A stretch of 64,000 nt of DNA from Chitinophagaceae bacterium (lineage in GTDB: Bacteria > Bacteroidota > Bacteroidia > Chitinophagales > Chitinophagaceae), in the NCBI GenBank assembly GCA_025360525.1, contig JANYCA010000138.1, positions 1 through 64,000 of the forward strand, in the 5' to 3' direction. Made by a program: the position numbers and the translations under genes. A model generated the notes under the pieces. That model was not told the DNA's origin. It did no database searches and was given only the letters and a program-made list of their open reading frames with translations. The stretch's first letter is position 1, and every line of letters begins with the position of its first letter. Shown piece after piece: positions 49,147-58,282 of this stretch.

Positions 49147-49440
49147 TTCGCAATTGAAGGCTGATTGGGGCCTTGAATAAAAAGTGCTAGAAATTTTCAA
49201 CATTAGCCGTTAAAAAATCAAGGCTGTTTGAGCCAGTACTACCTATAAATTATTGAACTTCTGTGGCGAGTTCCTTGATTTTAGGCTGATGTTTAAAATT
49301 TCAGCTTTTTTATTCGAAGCCCCGTCCGACTGGCGTTAGCCGGGCGGGCTTGATTTTTTTTGTTACTTTTTTTATCAAGAAAAAAAAGTAAGCAGGGTGT
49401 AGCTCAATAGGGTAATGGTTTTCAAATTAAACACCTAATC
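49147..49440. repeat. Long palindromic repeat element, copy B
   Basis: Homologous to the reverse complement of 40539-40806. Arms at 49175-49223 (GAATAAAAAG ... AATCAAGG) and 49273-49316 (CCTTGATTTTAGGCTGAT ... TATTC) pair to a long stem. A second hairpin lies at 49363-49391 (TTACTTTTTTT / AAAAAAAAGTAA). Copy B also has an extra GC hairpin at 49322-49347 (CCGTCCG ... CGGGCGG) that copy A lacks. Similarity continues past the hairpins to about 49440. No gene is supported between 49096 and 49519. Confidence 0.8.
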
Positions 49441-49519
49441 AAATAATTTTAATAGCTGGCCGGCTGTTTAACCACCTCTTAACCCACATTACTTTATATC
49501 TATAAATAATTGTATGCAC

Positions 49520-49547
49520 CTTTGATTTAACATATGTTAAATCAAAG
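49520..49547. promoter_or_regulatory. 28-bp perfect palindrome before the histidine kinase
   Basis: CTTTGATTTAACAT is followed directly by its exact reverse complement. An ATG in the palindrome (49534) is in frame with the kinase, but the next ATG at 49555 follows an AGCAGG sequence and begins at the normal membrane-entry region. The palindrome is therefore more likely an operator or leader hairpin than coding DNA. Confidence 0.6.
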
Positions 49548-49554
49548 CAGGCCT

Positions 49555-50820
49555 ATGCGTTCGTCAACAATAAAATGGATTATTTTATTATCTACCATTG
49601 TAATTGGTTTATTGGTGGTTGCACAATTATTCTGGCTTAATAAAATTTACAATTTTGAGCAAAAAGAATTTAACACAAGCGTTGTAAAAAGCATCAAGGG
49701 GTTTTATGAAGTGTTACAAATTACTCATTCAAATGCAGGTCATCTGCAAAATTTAATAGAACAACCCAATGCCAATACTTTTCTTTTTCGCCTTGATAGT
49801 ATTCCCCCAAAAGATTCACTGATAGGCAACCTGGTTGCTAACCTCGAAGACTTTGGAGTATTTGCAGATTGCAAAATTGCATTATACAGTAATCATTTAC
49901 ACAAGTTCATCTTCCAGGAATATCTGCCGACTGCTGCCACAAAACACCCGTGGAATGAAGGCGAAAAGCTGCCGTTATATAATAAAGGCTATAGCTACGT
50001 GCAGTTATATTTTCCACACCGATCGCAATATATTTTAAATGAAATGAGCTGGTGGATTACGTCCAGCATTCTGCTCCTAATTATATTAGTTGCATTAGGT
50101 TTTAGCATGTTTCACTTATTCCGGCAAAAGTTTTTAAATGAAATTCAGCATGATTTTATACAGAATGTAACACATGAATTTCAAACACCGCTTACTACTT
50201 TGACGGTTGGATTAGACATTATTTCTAAGCCATCTATCATTCAGCATCCGGAAAAACTGGAAAAGTACACCAGGCTTATGCAGGGTCAAACAGCCTATCT
50301 TAAACACCATATCGATAACCTGATGAGAGTGTTAAAAACTGAGGCGGATGGGTTAGTAATGCAAAAAGAAATGATGTCGCCAAACGAATTAATAAAAAAT
50401 GCTGTTACGCAGTTATACGCCGCAATTGAAGAAAAGCAGGCCATTATTCAACTGAAACTGGAAGAAGCAAATGAAACGATTCTGATAGATTCAAGCAGCA
50501 TGTATGTAGCCATCCTTAACGTAATTTCCAATGCTATCAAATACTCAAAAAATCCACTGGTTATTATTACAACAACAATGGCTAATGGTATGTATCGTAT
50601 ATCAGTTAAAGACAATGGCATCGGTATTGCAGAGCAATATCAGCAAAAGCTTTTTAAAAAGTTTTACAGGGTGCCTACCGGGGATATACACAATGTAAAG
50701 GGCCTGGGACTCGGTTTATATTTTGTAAAAAAAGTTGTTACAGCACACAAGGGAACTATTACAATAAAAAGTATTGAAGGTATTGGTACCGAATTTATAA
50801 TTGAATTGCCTAAACAATAA
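49555..50820 (+). CDS. Two-component sensor histidine kinase
   Basis: A 421-residue membrane kinase from the ATG at 49555. TM1 (about residues 7-27) and TM2 (about 166-188, SWWITSSILLLIILVALGFSMF) enclose a periplasmic sensor of roughly 140 residues with no recognised fold. The dimerisation domain has the phospho-His in IQNVTHEFQTPLTTL. The ATP-binding domain shows the N box in AILNVISNAIKYSKNP, the G1 box DNGIGIAEQYQQK and the G2 box GLGLGLYFVKKVV. It lies 11 bp before the response regulator gene. The usual RR-RprY/HK-RprX pattern of Bacteroidota fits. The ligand is unknown. Confidence 0.94.
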   Translation: MRSSTIKWIILLSTIVIGLLVVAQLFWLNKIYNFEQKEFNTSVVKSIKGFYEVLQITHSNAGHLQNLIEQPNANTFLFRLDSIPPKDSLIGNLVANLEDFGVFADCKIALYSNHLHKFIFQEYLPTAATKHPWNEGEKLPLYNKGYSYVQLYFPHRSQYILNEMSWWITSSILLLIILVALGFSMFHLFRQKFLNEIQHDFIQNVTHEFQTPLTTLTVGLDIISKPSIIQHPEKLEKYTRLMQGQTAYLKHHIDNLMRVLKTEADGLVMQKEMMSPNELIKNAVTQLYAAIEEKQAIIQLKLEEANETILIDSSSMYVAILNVISNAIKYSKNPLVIITTTMANGMYRISVKDNGIGIAEQYQQKLFKKFYRVPTGDIHNVKGLGLGLYFVKKVVTAHKGTITIKSIEGIGTEFIIELPKQ

Positions 50821-50831
50821 ACTAGCACAAA

Positions 50832-51533
50832 ATGACAGCAACAAAAGCATCCATATTATTTGCAGAAGACGATGCAAGCCTTGCCTTTATGGTAAAAGAT
50901 AGCCTGGAGGATGAAGGTTATAGGGTATTGCACTGTGCCGATGGACAAACCGCTATTGATGCATTTGATAAAACAAAATTCGATATCTGTTTATTAGACA
51001 TAATGATGCCGAACAAAGATGGTTATACGGTAGCAAAAAAAATCAGGCAGCAAAGCGATGTAATGCCCATTATTTTTTTAAGTACCAAAAGCCAGGTTGA
51101 AGACAAGCTGAGAGGATACGAAACCGGGGCCGACGATTATTTAGCCAAGCCATTCAGTATGCCGGAATTGCTTAAAAAGATTGAAGTTTTTTTAAGACGT
51201 TCAAAGAAATTATACGCTGATACTGCCGAGATATTTAAACTGGGTAATATAATTTTTTCGCCGGCAGAATTACGAATTACTACACCTGCAGAAACATTCA
51301 CCATTACGCAAAAAGAAGCTGATCTTCTCAAGTTTTTTTGCGACCACCAAAATAAAGTAGTAAAACGGGAAGAAGTGTTGCTGAATGTTTGGGGAAAAGA
51401 TGACTTTTTCCTTGGTAGGAGTATGGATGTTTTTATGACCAAATTACGCAAATATTTAAAGGCAGATCCCACTATTGCTTTAGAAACAATACATGGTGTT
51501 GGATTCAGGTTTTTTGTTCCAAAAGGAATTTAA
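50832..51533 (+). CDS. OmpR/PhoB-type response regulator
   Basis: A 233-residue response regulator. The receiver domain carries the acidic pair E12-D13-D14, the phospho-acceptor D56 in DICLLDIMMPNKDG, the Thr/Ser in FLSTKSQ and the Lys in DDYLAKPFSM. The C-terminal winged helix (about 135-230) has FTITQKEADLLKFFCDHQNKVVKREEVLLNVWG and the recognition part RSMDVFMTKLRKYLKADP, ending GVGFRFFVPKG. It is the partner of the kinase immediately upstream, and the perfect palindrome before the operon may be its binding site. Confidence 0.95.
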   Translation: MTATKASILFAEDDASLAFMVKDSLEDEGYRVLHCADGQTAIDAFDKTKFDICLLDIMMPNKDGYTVAKKIRQQSDVMPIIFLSTKSQVEDKLRGYETGADDYLAKPFSMPELLKKIEVFLRRSKKLYADTAEIFKLGNIIFSPAELRITTPAETFTITQKEADLLKFFCDHQNKVVKREEVLLNVWGKDDFFLGRSMDVFMTKLRKYLKADPTIALETIHGVGFRFFVPKGI

Positions 51534-51670
51534 TTTATGTGGGCTACTAATTAAACTACCCACGGCTAAACAAACTGATTTGCAATGTTGAAGTATATTG
51601 TGGCTGCATCTTATAAATAAGGTAGTCTTGTTAAATAAAGCAAGTAATAATCCTGAGCAAAATATTCAGC

Positions 51671-52351
51671 ATGTGGCAAGCATTAATTACCGGAACTATC
51701 ATGGGCTTATACCTTGCCATTTCTGTAGGTCCAATTTTATTTACTACAGTTAATACAAGCCTTCATAAAGGTATCCGTGGTGGTTTTAGCTTTGTCGCCG
51801 GCATTTGGTTTAGTGATATACTATTTGTTTTATTCAGTAATGTATTCACTGTTTTTACTGCTCATTTCCTGGATGTATACATAAAGGAGATTGGCTATGG
51901 AGGCGGCCTTTTATTGCTGGCACTTGGCATTTATTATACCATTTTTAAAAGGGCTCTTTTAGCACGGTCCGGCGATGAATCAGACAATGGAATCAGCCAT
52001 GGAGAGATAGCAAGACTTTTTGCAAAAGGTTTTTTAATTAATACCCTCAACCCTATATTATTTGTTGAGTGGCTTACCGCAGCTACCGTTTTTGCAAAAA
52101 CATATTCGGTTAGTTACCGAGTGCTTATTTTTGCTGTATGCCTGGGTATAAATATATTTTCAGATATATTAAAGGTGTTGCTGGCCGGTAAATTAAAATC
52201 AAAACTTACGTTTCATAATTTAAATATTCTCAACCGCATCACAGGAGTTGTGCTGATTATCTGTGGCTGCTTTATCTTGTACCAGACATATTACCATGCG
52301 GATAAGTGGAAAAAAAAGGAGGAGGCTATTATAGTTTATAATCCAATGTAA
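51671..52351 (+). CDS. LysE-family exporter
   Basis: A 226-residue inner-membrane protein with six hydrophobic segments. The LysE family features are IMGLYLAISVGPILFTTVNTSLHKGIRGGFSFVAG at the N-terminus and FLINTLNPILFVEWLTAATVFA in the fourth helix, where most relatives have NPK. These proteins export amino acids or related small metabolites. The substrate is unknown. It follows the response regulator by 137 bp in the same direction and precedes an aminotransferase gene by 78 bp. Confidence 0.88.
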   Translation: MWQALITGTIMGLYLAISVGPILFTTVNTSLHKGIRGGFSFVAGIWFSDILFVLFSNVFTVFTAHFLDVYIKEIGYGGGLLLLALGIYYTIFKRALLARSGDESDNGISHGEIARLFAKGFLINTLNPILFVEWLTAATVFAKTYSVSYRVLIFAVCLGINIFSDILKVLLAGKLKSKLTFHNLNILNRITGVVLIICGCFILYQTYYHADKWKKKEEAIIVYNPM

Positions 52352-52429
52352 AAAACCTGGAACCTGGCTGCATCTGAATGAGCTATTCTTTCAGCTAAAT
52401 CAGGCTTTAAAAAACTAATAATCTAAAAA

Positions 52430-53248
52430 ATGACATCAAACTTTGTTTTTATCCATGGAGGTTTTGTGTTAAAAGAAGACGCAAAAATTTTAATCACCGA
52501 TCTTTCTGTACAACGTGGTTATGGAATTTTTGATTATTTTAAAACCATTAATAACCAACCTGTTTTTTTGGATGATCATCTTGACAGGTTTTATTTTTCG
52601 GCCAAAGAAATGTTTCTGCCGGTTGATATGGACAGGGATGCATTGAAAGATATTTTTCAGCAGTTGATTAAAAAAAATAACCTGCCCGATTCGGGGATCA
52701 GAATCACCCTCACCGGTGGTTATTCAGAAGATGGATATACACCCGCCAAGCCTAATATGTTCATCACCCAATTGCCATTTAATTATTGCAAAGACAATTT
52801 TGAAAAGGGCACCAGGCTTGTAACCTACGAGCACCATCGGCAATTGGCACAGGTAAAAACCATCGATTACCTGCAGGCTATCCGTTTGCAATCATTTATT
52901 AAAGAAAATAATGCCGACGATGTTTTGTACTATACAGCATCCGGCATAAATGAATGCCCGAGATCAAACTTTTTTATTGTAAATGAAAAGGATGAAATTA
53001 TAACCCCGGAGAAAAATATACTGGCCGGAATTACAAGAAAAAAGATACTGGCATTTGCCGGGCTAACAGTTAAAGAAGGAAGCATACATCCGCAAGATAT
53101 TGCTACAGCCAAAGAGGCATTTGTAACCAGTACCTCAAAAATAATTTTACCCGTTTTAGAAATAAACGGTATAACAATTGGCAATGGAAAACCGGGAGAA
53201 ATTACCAGCGCATTATTTAAGCGAATGTTAATTAGCCAGGGCATATAG
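52430..53248 (+). CDS. Class IV PLP-dependent aminotransferase
   Basis: A 272-residue fold-type IV PLP protein, in the size range of D-amino acid aminotransferase, branched-chain aminotransferase and aminodeoxychorismate lyase. The start is VFIHGGFVLKEDAKILITDLSVQRGYGIFDYFK. The PLP Lys is in LAQVKTIDYLQAIRLQ (about residue 143) and the cofactor-phosphate region is ASGINECPRSNFFIV with Glu. The C-terminal FVTSTSKIILPVLEINGITIGNG block is typical. Specificity cannot be assigned. The adjacent LysE-type exporter suggests amino-acid linked metabolism, weakly. Confidence 0.88.
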   Translation: MTSNFVFIHGGFVLKEDAKILITDLSVQRGYGIFDYFKTINNQPVFLDDHLDRFYFSAKEMFLPVDMDRDALKDIFQQLIKKNNLPDSGIRITLTGGYSEDGYTPAKPNMFITQLPFNYCKDNFEKGTRLVTYEHHRQLAQVKTIDYLQAIRLQSFIKENNADDVLYYTASGINECPRSNFFIVNEKDEIITPEKNILAGITRKKILAFAGLTVKEGSIHPQDIATAKEAFVTSTSKIILPVLEINGITIGNGKPGEITSALFKRMLISQGI

Positions 53249-53308
53249 TTTTATTAAGGCCCCGTTTATTCCTTATTCATTTTTAAAATCTGCTGTTAAT
53301 AATACTAA

Positions 53309-55132
53309 CTATTGATAACCCTTTGCCTGCAAATTAAACAACTCGGCATAACGACCGTTTTTAGCCAGCAATACTTCATGACTGCCTTCTTCCAGCAACA
53401 TTCCTTTATCCAACACTAAAATCCGGTTGGCCATACGAACGGTAGAAAAACGGTGAGAAATTAGCACCGCCGTTTTACCTTTGGTTAAATCAGCAAAGCG
53501 CTGAAAAACTTCATACTCTGCCCTGGCGTCGAGTGCAGCGGTGGGTTCATCTAAAATAAATAACTGAGCATCTTTCATATAGGCTCTTGCTAATGCAATT
53601 TTTTGCCATTCGCCGCCGGACAATTCAACGCCCTGGTTAAATCGTTTACCCAATGCCTGGTCGTATTTATCAGGCAATCGTTGCACCAGTATATCAGCCA
53701 TACTTTGTTTGGCCGCATCAACAATCAGTTCCCTGTTTTGCTGCTGCACAATATTGCCCACAGCAATGTTTTGAGCAACCGTCATCTGGTAGCGGAGATA
53801 ATCCTGAAAGATAACGCCCACCTGCTTTCTCAATGCCAGCAGGTCGTATTCTTTCAAATCGTATCCATCTAACAAAATGCGTCCTTCGGTAGGATCGTAC
53901 AGCCTGGCTAATAATTTTACAAGCGTTGTTTTACCGGCACCGTTTTCTCCTACCAACGCCAGCTTTTCACCAGCATGCAGGGTAAAACTAAGATGCCTGT
54001 TGGCCCATCTTTCTGAATGGGCATATTTAAATCCTACATCCTCAAAAACAAATCCCTGTTTGATAGGATTTGGAAAAGGCCTTGCATTGGCTGAAATCCG
54101 TATGGCAGGTTGAATTTCAAAAAAGTCAAAGAAATCTTTAAGATAAATAGCACCCTGCGATACCGCAGTAAAGCGGGAAAGTATCCCCTCCATTAACACC
54201 CTTAACTGGCGAAAAGAACCTGCCATAAATATCAGATCACCGATAGACAACTTGCCCGACAAAGCATTTGAAATAATAAATACATAGGCGCCATAATAGG
54301 CTGCTGTTCCCAACAAAGAAAGTGCCGTTCCCCAAACCGAACGCTTGATAGAAATCTGTTTATTATCCCTATAAAACTTACCGGATAACTGCCGGAAACG
54401 ATCAATTAAAAATCCGGACAAATCAAATATTTTTACCTCTTTGGCTGTTTCGTCACTGGCACCAATAAAGCGGATATAATCCAATTCTCTACGTTCCGGC
54501 GTTTGGCGGCGACTGAGCGAATAAGTCCGGTTATTAAAATAAGATTCTCCCAAAAAAGCTGGCAGCACAGCAATAAATAATAACAGTATCAGCCATGGAT
54601 TAAAAACAATTAAGCCTGCGGCAAAGAAACCCATGGTGATAAAATCCTGCACCTGTCCCAATACCTGGGAGAGCAAAATGGTTCGGCCAACTGTTTGTTG
54701 CCGGGCCCTTTCCAGCTTATCGTAAAAAGTAGAATTTTCAAATTGATCAAGATCTAAAATTGCCGCATGCTGCATAATTTTAATGGAAGTAAAATTGGCA
54801 AATAAATCACCCAGCAAATTATCCACGAGGGCATTGGCCCTGCTTAACGCATCGGATAATATTGCCAGCCCAAACTCAATAGCAACCAACTGCCAAAGAA
54901 AAACAGTTGAATGGCCGGAACCTTTGCCAGCAAGCACCACCTGATCGATAATTAGTTTTCCAACATACAACAAAGCCATTGGAATAGCAGAGCGTATTAA
55001 ACGTAGCAACGCATTGATTAAGGCAAGAGCAGGGCTTGTTTGCCAAACCAATTTAAAAAATGCAGGCAGATTATTTAATGCAGAAAACCGGTCTTTAAAA
55101 CTGATTTCACTTTTATTTTTGGGGATGTCCAT
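53309..55132 (-). CDS. ABC transporter, fused permease and ATPase (exporter type)
   Basis: A 607-residue half-transporter. The N-terminal six-helix membrane domain spans about residues 25-330 (helices near ALINALLRLIRSAIPMALLYVGKL, VFLWQLVAIEFGLAILSDAL, GFFAAGLIVFNPWLILLLFIAVLPAF). The ATPase shows Walker A in ALVGENGAGKTTLVKLLARL, the signature VELSGGEWQKIALARAYM, Walker B QLFILDEPTAALD and the switch His in VLISHRFSTV. It resembles lipid or peptide exporters of the MsbA/MdlB type that work as dimers. Its direction is opposite to the neighbours, and there is no accessory gene to hint at cargo. Confidence 0.93.
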   Translation of the reverse strand: MDIPKNKSEISFKDRFSALNNLPAFFKLVWQTSPALALINALLRLIRSAIPMALLYVGKLIIDQVVLAGKGSGHSTVFLWQLVAIEFGLAILSDALSRANALVDNLLGDLFANFTSIKIMQHAAILDLDQFENSTFYDKLERARQQTVGRTILLSQVLGQVQDFITMGFFAAGLIVFNPWLILLLFIAVLPAFLGESYFNNRTYSLSRRQTPERRELDYIRFIGASDETAKEVKIFDLSGFLIDRFRQLSGKFYRDNKQISIKRSVWGTALSLLGTAAYYGAYVFIISNALSGKLSIGDLIFMAGSFRQLRVLMEGILSRFTAVSQGAIYLKDFFDFFEIQPAIRISANARPFPNPIKQGFVFEDVGFKYAHSERWANRHLSFTLHAGEKLALVGENGAGKTTLVKLLARLYDPTEGRILLDGYDLKEYDLLALRKQVGVIFQDYLRYQMTVAQNIAVGNIVQQQNRELIVDAAKQSMADILVQRLPDKYDQALGKRFNQGVELSGGEWQKIALARAYMKDAQLFILDEPTAALDARAEYEVFQRFADLTKGKTAVLISHRFSTVRMANRILVLDKGMLLEEGSHEVLLAKNGRYAELFNLQAKGYQ

Positions 55133-55287
55133 TATATTTTAAATAGAGGGATGGCTGGAATTTAATTACGTTTACAGTCTGCTATTTGCTAAAGTAAACA
55201 ATAATAAATTTATAGAAATATTCGGGATGAGTAAGGTAATGGTTGGCGGGTGAAATAGTTGTTATACTTTAGATCCAAATTTATTTT

Positions 55288-55794
55288 ATGAAGAAATTAT
55301 TATTTTTCCTGGCAATAGCCCTTACCGGTTGTGGGGCCAAAACTACCGACGACAAAGCCAAAGAATTGATCACCCAACATTTAAAAACCAGCTTACCCAG
55401 TTTTAATAACTACGAGTCGTTAAACTTTGGTACCATGGAGCTGGCATTTTTACCGTACGAAGAAACCGATACGTATGTTAGTAATTTAAAAGCCATAAAG
55501 GCACTAAAAGATTCTGCTGATATTTTACAACAATTATCACAGGCTAATACCACTGGATCAGCCGACGGCGCCAACGAACAATACAAACAAAGAAGACAGC
55601 AATTACTGGATAGCGCAACAGCAAAAAACGACTTTATCCACGCCGGTAAAAGAGTATACGTACCTGAGCAACTTCCAAAAATTTCCCATGCCTATACAGT
55701 GAAGGATAAATCGGGTGACGAGAAAAAAACAGAAGAAGCTTACTATTTTGACAAGGATTTTACAAAAATTATCAAAGTAAAAAAGATTTACTAG
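55288..55794 (+). CDS. Small lipoprotein of unknown function
   Basis: A 168-residue protein that I do not recognise. The N-terminus MKKLLFFLAIALTGCGAK has a clear lipobox (LTGC), so lipid attachment and a periplasmic or outer-membrane site are likely. The mature part is helical and charged, with a Gln/Ala/Asp-rich coiled-coil-like stretch (ILQQLSQANTTGSADGANEQYKQRRQQL) and a C-terminus with KKTEEAYYFDKDFTKIIKVKKIY. No catalytic motif is seen. A probable operon partner is lacking: the ABC gene is divergent. Confidence 0.72.
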   Translation: MKKLLFFLAIALTGCGAKTTDDKAKELITQHLKTSLPSFNNYESLNFGTMELAFLPYEETDTYVSNLKAIKALKDSADILQQLSQANTTGSADGANEQYKQRRQQLLDSATAKNDFIHAGKRVYVPEQLPKISHAYTVKDKSGDEKKTEEAYYFDKDFTKIIKVKKIY

Positions 55795-56284
55795 GCCCTG
55801 GTGGTGCATGAATATTGTTTGGTTATCTGCTCACTAATTGCTTCTTGCAGCTCAATTCTTACCAAAGCGTATGAGAATACAATAGGTCGGTTTTTTTGAG
55901 TCTTAATTTGAACGATTAAGCCTGGAGGTTAAATCGAAAATATCATTTGCCAGCATTATTATAGAGCTGAAAAAATGATAAATAAAGCCCCAATGTGCAA
56001 TGTCGTTAAGTTGAGAAGGTAATAAGGTTATTGGATTTTTTATTCTGTTCCCTACTAAGGTTTTTCTTCAACCTTAGTACAAAAATCTACCTAAAGCAGT
56101 AAACCTTATTACCTTATTTGCGGTTACCGTCCTTAACTTAATGACATTGCCCAATGGTTAAAATTAAAAATCTATAGCGGCAGGTTTGGGTAGTGCATTT
56201 TTACCACAACTCAACCGGCAATCGGGGCCAACTGAATCGGAATAAAAGCAATTTAATATCCTTATATAATTTAAAACTGATAAC
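55795..56284. other. Intergenic region with MITE-like element
   Basis: The 490 bp hold the inverted-repeat element at 55988-56157 and otherwise AT-rich DNA in which I see no gene. Confidence 0.5.
55988..56157. repeat. MITE-like inverted-repeat element with internal hairpin
   Basis: GCAATGTCGTTAAGTTGAG near the left end (55998-56015) and its near-exact reverse complement near the right end (56132-56150) flank the element. The adjoining inner segments AAGGTAATAAGGTT are also inverted (56016-56029 and 56101-56115). A central perfect 10-bp hairpin, TACTAAGGTT / AACCTTAGTA, sits at 56053-56079. About 170 bp in all with no coding capacity: this looks like a non-autonomous transposable element located just before a decayed gene. 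Confidence 0.65.
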
Positions 56285-58080
56285 TTGAACCACGATGCAG
56301 CTGTCAACCTACACCACCTCCAGGTGCTGGGCAATTTGTTCGAAGAATTAAACAATGATGCCCTGTTGAAAATTCTGGCAGCTGGAGAAAAGCAACAAAT
56401 TGATGCGGGGGTTTACTTGTTTAAACAGGGTGATTTTGAAAACTCCTTGTACGTTGTATTAAGCGGCCGGCTTCGTGCCGTGATGCAGGATAAAACCGGA
56501 ACGAATATATTAGGTGATATCGGCGAAGGTGAACCTACCGGTGAGTTTGCGCTTTTCACCAATGAGCCAAGAATGGCCTCTGTACTAGCCATTAGAAAAA
56601 CAATTGTTCTTAAAATAAACAAGTAGGAATATTTGAACCTGGTATCTCAAAACCCTGCATTTGCCGGGGTGTTGACAAACTTTTTGATCAAGCGCTTGAG
56701 GCGAAATATTTTAGAACAACATCTGAGCAGCAGGCCTAAAAACATTGCGGTAATCAATTTACAGTCGGAACCATGACCTGAGCACCTGGACAAATGAAAT
56801 TGAGAAAACCCTTGAAGAGAGCGGACTTCCCATCCAGGTTTTTTTCCACTACTTACAACTTGAACAGCATTACAACACTATTTTTGATACACTGGAGCAG
56901 CAGGAGGGCCTCAATATTTTAGTGTGCTCCGAAGCCCAACCCGAATAGTCGAGGCAGTGCCTGCTTGTGGCCGATCTGTTAATAGTAGCTACTGAGTTTT
57001 GGGGCAGACCCCAACCTTTACCAGATTGAAAAAATACAAAACCTGTATGCACAAACTATCCTCAACAAAAAGATCTACAATGTTTTTTTACATGAAAACG
57101 AAACGTTGTTGCCCAGGCAACCCAGTCGTTGGCTGCAAAAGCGAATGGTAAACCTGCACATCCATGTTCGAAAAAATCATTTAGGTGACATCGGTCGCTT
57201 TTGCAGAATTATTTCTAACCAGGCTGTAGGGGTAGTTTTGGGCGGTGGGGGTGCAAAAGGGTATGCACATGTAGGCGCCATACGGGCACTGATGGAGATT
57301 GGTATAAATATAGATTTTTTGGGTGGAACCAGTGCCGGTGACCTCTATGGCATTGGTATGAGTCACAGCGATTTTGACGCTCGTAAAGTGAATGCGCTTT
57401 GTGAAACTTCAGCAAAAAGACGACTAACGTCAAACGATTTTTCGTGGCCTATTGTATCGATTATGTCGGGTAAAAAAATGGCAGCATTTATGCAGGAAAT
57501 GTTTGGGGATTCAGAACTGGAAGATATATGGGTTAGCTCATATTGTGTGTCTAGCAACTTTTCCAGTTCGGGTACAAAGGTGCACGACAGGGGTTTGATA
57601 AGCTGGATGGTTTGGGCGAGTATTGCTATTCCGGGTGTTTTTTCACCAGTAGTCATCGATCGGCAATTGCATGTAGACGGCGGTGTTGTGGATAATTTGC
57701 CCATTGAGCCAATGTACCGTTACCCTGTGCGGCACATCATTGCCATCTCGCTTTCCGGCCTTGAAACTAGGGCGGTAAATTACGATGAAACACCTTCAGC
57801 TGCTATGCTGATATGGGATAAAATTACCGGCAAAAGAAAGTACAAAATACCTGGCATCAGCTCGTTGATCGTAAATTCCCTTACCTTGAATAGCCGGCAG
57901 AAACAAGAAAATACCAAATCAAAAGTATCGTTGTACTTCGAAATGGATTTGAGAGAGGTTGGCCTACTAGAAGACAAAAAGTGGAGCCAAACCATTCAAA
58001 AAGGCTATGACCAGATGAATGTGTTTCTTATAAATTTACCAGATAATGATAAATTTTGGCTAAAAAAAACCTGCAGGTAA
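56285..58080 (+). pseudogene. Decayed NTE-like phospholipase gene (cNMP-binding + patatin)
   Basis: Three reading frames together give one NTE-type protein. The first piece (56285-56626) is a cyclic-nucleotide-binding fold: DAGVYLFKQGDFENSLYVVLSGRL and GEGEPTGEFALF. It stops at an in-frame TAG (56624-56626), after which the same frame continues as EYLNLVSQNPAFAGVLTNFL up to a TGA near 56774. The next frame carries DLSTWTNEIEKTLEESGLP, meets a TAG near 56945 and shifts again near 57000. The last piece has the patatin dyad: oxyanion loop GGGGAKGYAHVGAIRAL, nucleophile in GGTSAGDLYG and Asp in VDGGVVDNLPIEP. Two nonsense codons and two shifts mean the full protein is not made; a stand-alone patatin from an internal start is possible but would have only a TTG start. 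Confidence 0.85.
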
Positions 58081-58282
58081 AGAGTTGAATGAAGAAATGA
58101 TGGATACTAAAATAACTTCACAAATTTGGCAATTGATCCTTTACTGGTTTTTAAAACACGGAAAAGATCTGTACCATTTCCACAAGTGTTAAATAATACT
58201 GAAGGGTACGGCTAGTTCACGAAATTGAATACTTTTTTTCTAACGGGGCAGGGTAAAAACCAGCACAACCCTTTCCGTGAGT

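Noticed and set aside
49391..49430. tRNA-like start (GGGTGTAGCTCAATAGGGTAA)
   Set aside because: It resembles a tRNA D-arm, but no anticodon arm, T-arm or acceptor pairing follows, and the homologous part of copy A has lost the resemblance. It is part of the palindromic element.
49534..49554. Earlier ATG start for the histidine kinase
   Set aside because: It lies inside the 28-bp palindrome and adds seven residues before the membrane helix; the ATG at 49555 has an AGCAGG just ahead and fits the family better.
56285..56626. Stand-alone 113-residue cNMP-binding protein
   Set aside because: The same frame continues with recognisable NTE sequence after the TAG, and the patatin part follows in other frames, so it is a fragment of a broken gene.
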